A DNA stretch of 47,909 bases. Origin: Streptomyces regalis. Its GTDB lineage: Bacteria > Actinomycetota > Actinomycetes > Streptomycetales > Streptomycetaceae. A model generated the notes under the pieces. The model had not been told where the DNA came from. It ran no database searches and saw only the letters and a program-made list of their open reading frames with translations. The stretch is taken from contig NZ_LLZG01000412.1 of the NCBI RefSeq assembly GCF_001509475.1, positions 1 through 47,909 of the forward strand, read 5' to 3'. This document shows, one piece after another, positions 1 through 8,003 of the stretch. Made by a program: the position numbers and the translations under genes. How positions within the stretch are numbered: position 1 is the stretch's first letter; each line of letters starts with the position of its first letter.

Positions 1-1
1 C

Positions 2-730
2 GGTCAGCTTGCGGTGGCTGCGGTCGTCGTCGCGCTGTACCAGCTGCGCAACGTGGCGGTCGAGCGCCGCTTCCCGAGCCATCACCTGGTGCGCACCTTC
101 CTGGTGATCGGCCTGCTCGGGCCGGGCATCTACATGATCTTCCCGGTGGTCGGACCGGTCTTCGCCTACGGCCCGGGCGCCTCCGGCACCGGCGGAGTGC
201 ACTGGGCGACGGCCAACCTGTGGCCGGACGTGCCGCCACCGCTCAACACCCCGTACCCGATGCCGTACGACCAGATCACCCCGCGCAACTGCATGCCCAG
301 CCTGCACACGGCGTGGGCTGTCGCGATCTTCATTCACTCCCGCAGGGCCCCCCGGGTTCTGCGGTTCGCGGGCACGTTCTGGCTGATTGCCACGCTCGCT
401 GCGACGCTGGGATTCGGCTACCACTACGGCGTGGATCTCGTCGCCGGCGTGGTGTTCGCGCTCACCATCGAGGCAGCGCTGCGCTCGCTCGACCGCGGCT
501 GGGACCGGCCAGGAATCCAGGTGGTCGCTTACGGCGCCACGGTCTTCGCCGCGCTCTTGGTGTCGTACCGCTATCTGCCGATGGAGATGGCAAGAAATCC
601 GGAGATATTCGGGCCACTTCTCATTCTGGCAATGGCCTCAGTGGTTTATGGGTACGCACGGACCGCCAAACTACGGGAACCGACGGTCACACCAACGCGG
701 CAACCGGAACCGCAACCTGAATCACTTTGA
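2..730 (+). CDS. PAP2-family membrane phosphatase, 5'-truncated by window edge
   Basis: The reading frame is open from the first bases of the window, so the true start lies upstream; a GTG at 14 is only the first possible internal start. The visible 240 or so residues hold several hydrophobic segments and two hallmark phosphatase blocks: CMPSLHTAWA (PAP2 motif 2, with the catalytic-type histidine) and GYHYGVDLVAG (motif 3, His plus Asp). The long Pro-rich loop before motif 2 is typical of the AUR1/inositol-phosphorylceramide-synthase-like PAP2 proteins of actinomycetes. A role in lipid phosphate or glycolipid headgroup chemistry at the outer membrane face is inferred from the family. The C-terminus is hydrophilic and Pro/Thr/Gln-rich. 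Confidence 0.8.
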   Translation, partial: GQLAVAAVVVALYQLRNVAVERRFPSHHLVRTFLVIGLLGPGIYMIFPVVGPVFAYGPGASGTGGVHWATANLWPDVPPPLNTPYPMPYDQITPRNCMPSLHTAWAVAIFIHSRRAPRVLRFAGTFWLIATLAATLGFGYHYGVDLVAGVVFALTIEAALRSLDRGWDRPGIQVVAYGATVFAALLVSYRYLPMEMARNPEIFGPLLILAMASVVYGYARTAKLREPTVTPTRQPEPQPESL

Positions 731-945
731 GCCACGTTGCATTACTGAGGTTGAAAGCGATGCCGTCGAGCCCCGGGAGGGACTCGCCCTCTACGCCGGG
801 AGGAAAGACAACTGCCCCCGATCGGGATGGAGTCCTGCGGCAACAAGATCAAGGCAGCCGCGTACCGCGCCCGCAAGAAGACCGCACCCGCAGCCCCCCC
901 AACTGACCCGCCCGTGCTGCCGGCCGTGGTGTCGGCCCGAGGCGG
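731..945. other. Gap with no recognisable gene
   Basis: Between the PAP2 gene and the tetR remnant I see no convincing gene, RNA or repeat. A short plus-strand stretch near 827-890 reads MESCGNKIKAAAYRARKK, which looks protein-like, but it is not followed by recognisable sequence and may be a gene scrap. Confidence 0.4.
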
Positions 946-1273
946 TCAGGTCCGTACCGCCGGCTCGACTGCCGTCGCTGCGAGCTGCTGCTGCCATGAG
1001 CGCATCGGCTCCTGCACGATCGCCCGTGCACCGGGGCGGGACCGTCCGACCTGTAGGAACAGTGACCCCAAGGGGCAGTGGTCGCCTTGGCGTTCATAGC
1101 GTTCCACCCACCACGTCCCGCCACCGGCGCCAGGACTCCCACGAGTCCAGCCGCCCCAGGTGCGGCTGCTGGTCCTCCAGGACCCGGTCCGCTTCGAACC
1201 GGGCGACTGCCGGCAGCAGTTCGTCCTTGCCGTCGGGGAAGTAGTGGAAGAACTGGCTCTTGCTCGCACCCCG
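946..1273 (-). pseudogene. TetR-family regulator remnant (HTH lost, frameshifted)
   Basis: On the minus strand GASKSQFFHYFPDGKDELL (from about 1270) matches the end of a TetR helix-turn-helix and the start of the ligand domain. It continues through RFEADRVLEDQQPHLGRLDS and WRRWRDVV. Near 1103 the frame changes, and the natural continuation VERYERQGDHCPLGSLFLQVG is found in the next frame down to about 946. The first 40 or so residues (most of the HTH) are missing, replaced at about 1275 by the tail of an SDR gene on the other strand. With no start, no complete HTH and a frameshift it cannot make a working regulator. Confidence 0.7.
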
Positions 1274-1282
1274 GCCGGCGGT

Positions 1283-1393
1283 GTCGGCACCCCGGACGCC
1301 GTCGCGCATGCCGTGGTCCGGCCGGCCGGCGACGAAGCGGCCTTCGTGCACGGAACGGTGGTGGCCGTCGACGGGGGCAGGACAGGGGCGTCC
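1283..1393 (+). pseudogene. Short-chain dehydrogenase C-terminal remnant
   Basis: Plus-strand translation gives GTPDAVAHAVV, then AGDEAAFVHGTVVAVDGGRTG, the classic last 35-40 residues of an SDR-family oxidoreductase (the VDGG block near the C-terminus). Nothing upstream resembles the Rossmann GxxxGxG or YxxxK region; upstream is the opposite-strand tetR remnant. This is the tail of a gene once divergent from that tetR. Confidence 0.7.
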
Positions 1394-1481
1394 CGAGCAG
1401 CCCGCGCCGCCGGAGATCACGGATGTGCACTGTCCCTACGAGCGGCCGAAGTCGGTCAGCGCCTGAGGTGCTGAGGCATCG

Positions 1482-4121
1482 TCACAGCCACCGGATCCTC
1501 CGCGCCGCCCTGGTCACGACCGCCGCATAGCCGACGCCGACCGCGAGGGACGCGAACAGGGCGGTGAGCGGGAAGTCCTCCTGGAGGTAGGGGTAGACCT
1601 GGTAGTGCGTCAGGTAGATGTACAGGGAACCGCTCGCCAGGATGCCCGCCAGCGCGCTGACCGGTCCGATGCTGGGCAGGGTCGGCACCCAGATCAGCAG
1701 CCCCAGCCCGGCGATGACGAGGGCCGTGCGCAGAGGCTGGTCCTGGAACAGGCCGGGCAGGGTGAGCAGCAGCACGGCCGTGAGCAGGACCCGTTGCCGC
1801 ACGGTGCCGGCCCGCGCGGCGGCCCACCCCAGCGTGAACAGCCAGAAGACCACGGAGGGGCTCAGCTGGGGGCGGGCGGATGCCAGGCCCAGCAGGTCGT
1901 AGCGGCCGACCAGGCCGACGGCCATGAGCGCCAGCGGCACCCCGAACACATACCGCCGCTCCAGCCGGTCCAGCAGCGGTACGGCCATGAGGGCGGCGAG
2001 GAAGACGAGGTAGTAGATCAGGGCCTCCACGAACCAGTAGGCCCAGTCGAAGCGGTCGTTCCCCTGGGAGAGCAGGCTGTTGAGCAGCACGGCGTTGGCC
2101 GGGTCGTAGAAGTCGGTCAGGACCACCGCGCCGGTGATCCACACCATGCTCGGTATCGCGATGCGGGCGATGCTGCGCCCCATGTGCCGTACGCGCTCGC
2201 GGCGTGCGGCGTCGGTCAGCTGGAAGCGGGCGAAGTTGTAGCCGGCGACACCGATGAGGATGTGGGCGAAGCCCTTGATGGTGAAGACCTGGACGTGTGA
2301 GCCGACGATGAGGACGATCCCGACCGCGCGCAGGGCGATGCCGGTCTCCAGGGTGCGGCGGGTCCGCCAGGCCTGTGGGGTGGACCAGGAGCGCAGCGCT
2401 CCGCGGACTCCCGGTGCGGGCCGGGCCCGACGCGGCTCCGGCCCGTCCTGTCCGTGAGTTCCTTCCCCCACGTGTGACGACATCGTCCGCAGTTCGCGGA
2501 TCGTCCTCGTGTGCCAGTCGGTGGGCAGGTGGCCCAGCGCCTCCTCCAGGCGCAGGGACATCTCGACGTAGCAGAGGGAGTCGCCGCCCAGGCCGGAGAA
2601 GCTGCTGTCCTCGGTGACGTCGGTGCGGTCGAGGATCGCCGTGTAGAGAAGGAGGAGATCCTCACCGGTGCCGGGCGCCGCCTCCTGGTCCGGGCGCGTC
2701 AGGTGCCGTACGGCCTCGTAGTCGGGCTTTCCCGAGGCCAGGCGGGGGAGTTCGGCGAGCACGCGGACCCGTATCGCACGGGCCGGGAGCCCGCACGCCT
2801 TCGCGACCAGTCGCCGGATCCGCGCCTCGTCACCGGCGCCCTCGCGTGCGGCCACCGCCAGCGCCTCGCCGTCCCCCGCGCAGTACGCGGTGACCCCATG
2901 AGCAGCCAGCAGGCTCTCCACCTGCTGTGGGTCTATCCGCAGCCCGAGGATCTTCGCGAAGCGGCTGCGGCGGCCCACGATCTCGTACAGCCCGTCGGAC
3001 GCGCGCCGGGCGAGGTCGCCGGTGTGCAGTTCCTCCACCGTCCGGCCCAGGGCGAGGTCGGCCGGGCTCTCCGCGTAACCGAGCATCACGTTCGGGCCCG
3101 AGTAGACCAGTTCGCCCACGTCCGGGCCATGGCCGTCGACCGGTTGCAGCCGGAAGGAGCCGCCGGGTATCGGCACACCGACGGCTTCGGGGCGCTCGGC
3201 GGCGAGATGCGGAGGGAGATAGGCCATGCGGGCCGTGGCCTCGGTCTGGCCGTACATCACGAAGAACTGCCGGCCGGAGCGGCGCCCCGACTCGGCGTAG
3301 CGCGCCACGCGTTCCGGTGCCAGGCGGCCCCCGGCCTGGGTGACGCGGCGCAGGTGCGGCAGCTCCATCCGCGCGAAGCCGATCCGGTCGAGCAGGTCGA
3401 ACGTGTACGGCACCCCGGCGAGCGAGGTGCCGCGAGCGGCGCGGAACTCCTCCCAGAAGGCGGCCTCGGACACCGACCGTTCGGTGAGGATCAGGCCGGC
3501 GCCGCGCAGCAGGTGGCTGTGGATGACGGAGAGGCCGTAGCAGTAGTGCATGGGCAGCGTGGTGGCCGCGCGGTCGGTGTCGTCGATGCCGAGATACATG
3601 GCGATGGACTCGGCGTTCGCCTGAAGGTTCTCGTGGGACAGCCGCACCAGCTTGGGCGAGCCGGTCGAGCCGGAGGTGCTCAGCAGCAGGGCGAGGTCCG
3701 GGTGGAGGGTGTGGGCGCTGGAGGGGTGACGTTCGTCGAGGCTCCAGGTCCCGTCGGTGTGCGGGCGGGCCACGACGTCGGGGGCGTATGCCTCGGTCAG
3801 CGAGCGGATGGTGCTCTCGCTGTCGCCGGGGACGAGCAGGACGGGGTGGCCTGCCCAGAGGGCGGCCAGGTGCGTGACCAGCGCGTCGGTGCGGTTGGCG
3901 CCGGCCAGCAGCACCAGCCGCCGTACCGGCCCGAGGCGCTCGGCGGTGGCGGTCACCCGTTCGGCCAGTTCGCGATACGACAGATCCCCGTCCGGCGTGA
4001 TGAGCGCGACGCGGTCCCCGTAGGCCGCGAGTGCACGCGTGAAGGGCACGGTTTTCGGCCATGGCGCTGGAGGCGACTTCGGGACGGTGGGTGCCGGGAG
4101 GGATCCGGAGAGGTGGATCAC
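1482..4121 (-). CDS. Acyl/aminoacyl-AMP ligase - carrier domain - membrane acyltransferase fusion
   Basis: An 879-residue, three-part protein. Residues about 20-470 are an adenylate-forming ligase: the P-loop STSGSTGSPK at 148-157, GQTEAT at 291-296, TGD at 367-369 and the A10-type lysine in LASGKPD at 465. Residues about 487-545 are a phosphopantetheine carrier domain with GGDSL (Ser515). Residues about 592-879 are roughly ten membrane segments resembling acyltransferase family 3. The layout suggests a carboxylic acid is activated, loaded on the built-in carrier and passed to an acceptor at or across the membrane, like a DltA/DltC/acyltransferase system in one chain. The GTG at 4121 is preferred over a TTG at 4145 because GGAAAGGG (4131-4138) sits about 9 nt upstream. 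It diverges from the iron importer across an iron box, so iron-repressed expression is inferred. Substrate and acceptor are unknown. Confidence 0.8.
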   Translation of the reverse strand: MIHLSGSLPAPTVPKSPPAPWPKTVPFTRALAAYGDRVALITPDGDLSYRELAERVTATAERLGPVRRLVLLAGANRTDALVTHLAALWAGHPVLLVPGDSESTIRSLTEAYAPDVVARPHTDGTWSLDERHPSSAHTLHPDLALLLSTSGSTGSPKLVRLSHENLQANAESIAMYLGIDDTDRAATTLPMHYCYGLSVIHSHLLRGAGLILTERSVSEAAFWEEFRAARGTSLAGVPYTFDLLDRIGFARMELPHLRRVTQAGGRLAPERVARYAESGRRSGRQFFVMYGQTEATARMAYLPPHLAAERPEAVGVPIPGGSFRLQPVDGHGPDVGELVYSGPNVMLGYAESPADLALGRTVEELHTGDLARRASDGLYEIVGRRSRFAKILGLRIDPQQVESLLAAHGVTAYCAGDGEALAVAAREGAGDEARIRRLVAKACGLPARAIRVRVLAELPRLASGKPDYEAVRHLTRPDQEAAPGTGEDLLLLYTAILDRTDVTEDSSFSGLGGDSLCYVEMSLRLEEALGHLPTDWHTRTIRELRTMSSHVGEGTHGQDGPEPRRARPAPGVRGALRSWSTPQAWRTRRTLETGIALRAVGIVLIVGSHVQVFTIKGFAHILIGVAGYNFARFQLTDAARRERVRHMGRSIARIAIPSMVWITGAVVLTDFYDPANAVLLNSLLSQGNDRFDWAYWFVEALIYYLVFLAALMAVPLLDRLERRYVFGVPLALMAVGLVGRYDLLGLASARPQLSPSVVFWLFTLGWAAARAGTVRQRVLLTAVLLLTLPGLFQDQPLRTALVIAGLGLLIWVPTLPSIGPVSALAGILASGSLYIYLTHYQVYPYLQEDFPLTALFASLAVGVGYAAVVTRAARRIRWL

Positions 4122-4168
4122 GGGGGCGCGCCCTTTCCGCGGCAACGTCCGCTGTTAGCACAGAACCC

Positions 4169-4197
4169 TTGACGGTTAGGTGAGCTTTACCTTATTC
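4169..4197 (+). promoter_or_regulatory. Promoter of the iron importer, overlapping the iron box
   Basis: TTGACG (4169-4174) and TTATTC (4192-4197) are separated by 17 nt and could serve as -35 and -10 elements for the plus-strand operon. The iron box lies between and over them, so repressor binding would block polymerase. The start point is predicted only. Confidence 0.45.
4176..4194. promoter_or_regulatory. Iron box (DtxR/DmdR/IdeR-type operator)
   Basis: TTAGGTGAGCTTTACCTTA is a 19-bp interrupted palindrome matching the actinobacterial iron box TTAGGTTAGGCTCACCTAA at most positions. It lies in the divergent region between the acyltransferase fusion gene (start 4121) and the ferric iron binding-protein gene (start 4276). 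Iron-loaded DmdR1/IdeR repressors bind such boxes, so both directions are expected to be repressed in iron-replete cells. Confidence 0.85.
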
Positions 4198-4275
4198 ATA
4201 GCATGGTCATAATCAAGCCACAGGACAATCACAGATCGCTTCGCCCCAGGCGAGCCCCGTAGGAAGGCACACACC

Positions 4276-5322
4276 ATGCGACGCCCCTCGGTTCGCCGGA
4301 TCACTGCGCTGGTTGCGGCCGGCCTGTTGCTCCCCGCCCTCGCGGCGTGCGGCTCCGACGGCAAGGACAGCGGCGGCGAGGGCGGCGACTCCTCCCTCGT
4401 CATCTACTCCGGCCGCAACGAGAAGCTGGTCAAGCCCCTGCTGGACAAGCTGGAGAAGGCCGTCGGCAGCAAGGTCGAGGTGCGCTACGGCGACAGTGCG
4501 GAACTGGCCGCGCAGATCCTGGAGGAGGGCGACCGCACCAAGGCCGGGCTGTTCTTCTCGCAGGACGCGGGCGCGCTGGGAGCGCTGTCCAAGGAGGGCA
4601 TGCTGCAGAAGCTGCCCGCGGCCACGCTCGACAAGGTCGACGAGGCGTACCGCGGCTCCGACGGCGACTGGGTCGGCCTGTCGGGGCGCGTCCGCGTCAT
4701 CGCCTACAACCCGGACCAGGTAGCCGAGGACAAGGTCCCGGACAGCGTCTTCGACGTCGTCAAGCCGGAGTGGAAGGGCAAGGTCGGCTTCGCGCCCACC
4801 AACGCCTCCTTCCAGGCCTTCGTCACCGGCATGCGCGTGCTCAAGGGCGACGACGTCACCCGCAAGTGGCTTCAGGACCTGAAGGCGAACGGCGCCAAGA
4901 CCTACGCCCACAACCTCGCCACCCTGGACGCCGTCGAGGCCGGCGAGGTCTCCCTCGGCCTGGTCAACCACTACTACTGGTACGAGCGCGTCGCCGAGAA
5001 GGGCGAGGACAACGTCGACTCCATGCTGCACTTCCTGCCCGGCGAGGACCCCGGCGCGCTGATCAACGTCGCCGGCGCCGGCATCCTCAAGGACAGCGGG
5101 CAGAGCGCGACCGCCCAGAAGGCCGTGGACTACCTGCTGTCGAAGGAGGCACAGACCTACTTCGCGGACACCACGAAGGAGTACCCGCTGGCCGCGGGCG
5201 TCACCAGCACCGTCGAGGACCTGCCGCCGTTCGACTCCCTGCAGTCCCCCGCCATCGACCTCGGCAAGCTGGAGTCCCTCCAGGAGACGCTGGCCATGCT
5301 CCAGGACGTCGGGCTGGTCTGA
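4276..5322 (+). CDS. fbpA: Ferric iron ABC transporter substrate-binding lipoprotein
   Basis: A 348-residue exported lipoprotein: basic N-terminus, hydrophobic stretch and lipobox LAAC (Cys25). The mature part follows the FbpA/FutA ferric-binding fold, starting LVIYSGRNEKLVKPLL and carrying the iron-ligand tyrosine cluster HYYWYERV (Tyr233, 234, 236), as in FbpA proteins that bind bare Fe3+. ATG 4276 has an AGGAAGG ribosome site just upstream. It is the first gene of a three-gene importer, six nt before the permease, downstream of an iron box. It captures Fe3+ outside the membrane and delivers it to the permease. The gene symbol is by family analogy. Confidence 0.9.
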   Translation: MRRPSVRRITALVAAGLLLPALAACGSDGKDSGGEGGDSSLVIYSGRNEKLVKPLLDKLEKAVGSKVEVRYGDSAELAAQILEEGDRTKAGLFFSQDAGALGALSKEGMLQKLPAATLDKVDEAYRGSDGDWVGLSGRVRVIAYNPDQVAEDKVPDSVFDVVKPEWKGKVGFAPTNASFQAFVTGMRVLKGDDVTRKWLQDLKANGAKTYAHNLATLDAVEAGEVSLGLVNHYYWYERVAEKGEDNVDSMLHFLPGEDPGALINVAGAGILKDSGQSATAQKAVDYLLSKEAQTYFADTTKEYPLAAGVTSTVEDLPPFDSLQSPAIDLGKLESLQETLAMLQDVGLV

Positions 5323-5328
5323 CCCGTC

Positions 5329-6945
5329 GTGCCCACATCGCCATCCAGCTCGCGCCCGACCGGAGCCCCGGCCCCGGCCGGGCGCGAGCACGTGCGTGAG
5401 GCAAGCGGGGGCCGTACGTCGCGCAAGGCCCGCAGGCCCGATCGCCGGCCGCCCCTGATCCTGCTGGTCCCCGCCTGTGTCGCCGCCCTGTTCGCCCTGT
5501 TGCCCCTCGGCTACCTCGCCGTCCGCGCCCTGGAACGCGGCCCGGGCTTCGCCTGGGACGTCGTCGCCGACGAGCGCACGCTCGACCTCCTCGGCCGCAG
5601 CCTCGGCCTGACCGCCGTGGTCGTGGCGGCGTGCCTGGTACTGGGAGTCTCGCTGGCCTGGCTGACCGTGCGCACCGCACTGCCCGGGGCCCGCGCCTGG
5701 TCGGTGCTGGCCACGCTGCCGCTGGCGGTGCCGAGTTACGTGGCGGCGTTCGCCTGGCTGTCGGCCGAGCCGGGGCTGGCCGGCTTCGGCGGTGCCGCCC
5801 TCGCCCTGACGCTGGTCAGCTTCCCGTACGTCCATCTGCCGGTCGCCGCCGCGCTCCGGGGCATCGACCCGGCGCAGGAGGAGGCCGCGCGTTCCCTCGG
5901 CCACGGCCCGCTGCGGACGTTCGTCCGGGTCACGCTCCCGCAGCTGCGACCGGCGGCCGCGGGCGGGTCCCTGCTCGTCGCGCTGTATGTGCTCTCCGAC
6001 TTCGGCGCGGTCTCCCTGATGCGCTACGACACCTTCACGCGGGCCATCCACACCTCCTACCGCGCCTCCTTCGACCGCACCCCGGCCGCCGCCCTCAGCG
6101 TCGTCCTGGTCGTCATGACCGTCGCCCTGGTCGCCGCCGAGGCCCGGACGCGCGGCCGCGCCGGGCACGCCAGAACCGGAACGGGCACCGCCCGCCCAGC
6201 GGTTCCGGTGGCCCTCGGCCGATGGCGCCCCCTCGCCCTGCTGTGGTGCGGGGCGGTCACGGCCGTCGCCGTGGCCTTCCCGCTGGGCACCCTCGGGTAC
6301 TGGCTGGCCGTCGGCAGCTCGGCCACCTGGGACCTGGGCGGACTCGCGGAGACGGCTTGGGGCACGTTCGGGGTCGCGGCAGCGGGCGCGGGTCTCACGA
6401 CACTCCTCGCCCTGCCGGTCGGGGTGATCGCCGCCCGGCACCGGGGCCGCGGCGCCCGCCTGCTGGAGCAGGCGGCGTACGCGGGCCACGCGCTGCCCGG
6501 CATCACGGTCGCCCTCGCGCTGGTGTTCTTCGCCGTGCGCTACGCCTACCCCCTCTACCAGCAACTCCCGCTGCTGGTCTGCGCGTACGCGGTCCTCTTC
6601 CTGCCGGTCGCGGTGGCCGCCACCCGCGCGGCCGTGCTCCAGGCACCGCCCGTCCTGGAGGACATGGCCCGCTCGCTCGGACGACGGCCGTGGCAGGTGC
6701 TGCGCGAGGTGACCGTCCCGCTGGCCGCACCCGGGGTAGCCGCCGGGGCCGCGCTCACCTTCGTGGTCTGTATGAAGGAACTCCCCGCGACCCTGCTGCT
6801 GCGCCCCACCGGCATGGACACCCTCGCCACCCGGCTGTGGACCGAGACCGGCGCCGGCTCCTTCGCGGCGGCCGCCCCCTACGCCGCCGCGCTGATCCTG
6901 CTGGCCGCCGTCCCCTCGTACCTCCTAGGCAGGCACCGGACATGA
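5329..6945 (+). CDS. fbpB: Ferric iron ABC transporter permease (fused two-domain)
   Basis: A 538-residue membrane protein with two copies of the binding-protein-dependent transport domain, each with an EAA-type loop: EEAARSLGHGPLRTF in the first half and EDMARSLGRRPWQVL in the second. This duplicated layout is typical of FbpB/AfuB/SfuB iron permeases. The annotated GTG (5329) is six nt after the binding-protein stop and has no clear ribosome site; another GTG at 5392 is possible and would drop a Pro-rich leader. The stop overlaps the ATPase start (ATGA, 6942-6945), indicating translational coupling. Confidence 0.9.
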   Translation: MPTSPSSSRPTGAPAPAGREHVREASGGRTSRKARRPDRRPPLILLVPACVAALFALLPLGYLAVRALERGPGFAWDVVADERTLDLLGRSLGLTAVVVAACLVLGVSLAWLTVRTALPGARAWSVLATLPLAVPSYVAAFAWLSAEPGLAGFGGAALALTLVSFPYVHLPVAAALRGIDPAQEEAARSLGHGPLRTFVRVTLPQLRPAAAGGSLLVALYVLSDFGAVSLMRYDTFTRAIHTSYRASFDRTPAAALSVVLVVMTVALVAAEARTRGRAGHARTGTGTARPAVPVALGRWRPLALLWCGAVTAVAVAFPLGTLGYWLAVGSSATWDLGGLAETAWGTFGVAAAGAGLTTLLALPVGVIAARHRGRGARLLEQAAYAGHALPGITVALALVFFAVRYAYPLYQQLPLLVCAYAVLFLPVAVAATRAAVLQAPPVLEDMARSLGRRPWQVLREVTVPLAAPGVAAGAALTFVVCMKELPATLLLRPTGMDTLATRLWTETGAGSFAAAAPYAAALILLAAVPSYLLGRHRT

Positions 6946-7985
6946 ACGAACTGCACGTCGCAGGACTCACCAAGTCCTACGGAGCCGGAGAACCGGTCCT
7001 ACGAGGCCTGGAACTCACCGTCCCGGCGGGCGCGTTGGCCGCCGTGCTCGGCCCCTCCGGCTGCGGCAAGACCACGATGCTGCGGATCGTCGCAGGGTTC
7101 CTGCGCGCCGACGCGGGCACGGTCCGGCTCGGCGACCGCCTGCTCGCCGGCCCAGGCGTCCACCTCCCGCCGGAGCGCCGCCGTATCGGCATCGTGCCCC
7201 AGGAGGGCGCCCTCTTCCCGCACCTGAGCGTGGCCCGCAACGTCGCCTTCGGACTGAGGGGCACCGACCGGGCCGAACGCCGTCGCCGTACCGAGGAGTT
7301 GCTGGACCTGGTAGGCCTTGCCGGATACGGCGACCGCATGCCGCACGAACTCTCCGGTGGCCAGCAACAGCGCGTCGCCCTGGCCCGGGCACTCGCCCCG
7401 CGCCCTCAACTCGTGCTCCTGGACGAGCCGTTCAACGCCCTCGACAGCGCGCTGCGGACGGGAGTGCGCTCCGACGTACGGGCCGCGCTGCGGGCAACGG
7501 GCGCCACGGCGGTCCTCGTCACCCACGACCAGCAGGAGGCCCTGTCCACGGCCGACCTCGTCGCCGTCGTACGGGACGGCCAGGTCGCCCAGTGCGCCAC
7601 CCCACAGGACCTCTATCGCCGCCCCGCCGACCCCTGGATCGCGGACTTCGTCGGCGACGCCGTCATGCTCCCCGGCACCGTCGACAGCGACGGCACCGCC
7701 CGGACCGCTCTGGGCCCCGTTCCCCTCGCCACCCCGCCGGGCGACTTGCGCGCCGGCACGGTCCTGCTCCGCCCGGAGCAGCTCCGGCTGACGGACGCGG
7801 ACTCCGAGGACGCGGTCAGGGGCACGGTCACCGACGTCCGCTACTACGGCCACGACGCCATGGTCACCGTGACCGTCGAGGGCCACGACACCCCGGTCGG
7901 CATCCGCGTCGCGGGTCTGCTCGCGGTCCGCCCCGGGGAGGAGACGGGCATCCGTGTCGTGGGGGAGGCGGGCTTCCACTCGTAG
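6942..7985 (+). CDS. fbpC: Ferric iron ABC transporter ATP-binding protein
   Basis: 347 residues. Walker A GPSGCGKTT, Q-loop VPQEGALF, signature LSGGQQQR, Walker B LVLLDEPF and the H-loop histidine in VLVTHDQ are all present and in order. The C-terminal 100 residues form a TOBE-like regulatory domain (LRPEQLRLTD, then VTDVRYYGHDAMVTV), as in FbpC and other CUT/Fe importers. ATG 6942 overlaps the permease stop by 4 bp. It powers the FbpA/FbpB importer. The stop at 7983-7985 is only 18 bp from the convergent glycosyltransferase stop and no hairpin fits there. Confidence 0.92.
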   Translation: MNELHVAGLTKSYGAGEPVLRGLELTVPAGALAAVLGPSGCGKTTMLRIVAGFLRADAGTVRLGDRLLAGPGVHLPPERRRIGIVPQEGALFPHLSVARNVAFGLRGTDRAERRRRTEELLDLVGLAGYGDRMPHELSGGQQQRVALARALAPRPQLVLLDEPFNALDSALRTGVRSDVRAALRATGATAVLVTHDQQEALSTADLVAVVRDGQVAQCATPQDLYRRPADPWIADFVGDAVMLPGTVDSDGTARTALGPVPLATPPGDLRAGTVLLRPEQLRLTDADSEDAVRGTVTDVRYYGHDAMVTVTVEGHDTPVGIRVAGLLAVRPGEETGIRVVGEAGFHS

Positions 7986-8003
7986 CAGCACCTGCCCGCT
8001 TTA

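Noticed and set aside
2511..4172. Long plus-strand open frame antisense to the acyltransferase fusion
   Set aside because: High-GC shadow of the real minus-strand gene; no motifs and composition typical of antisense frames.
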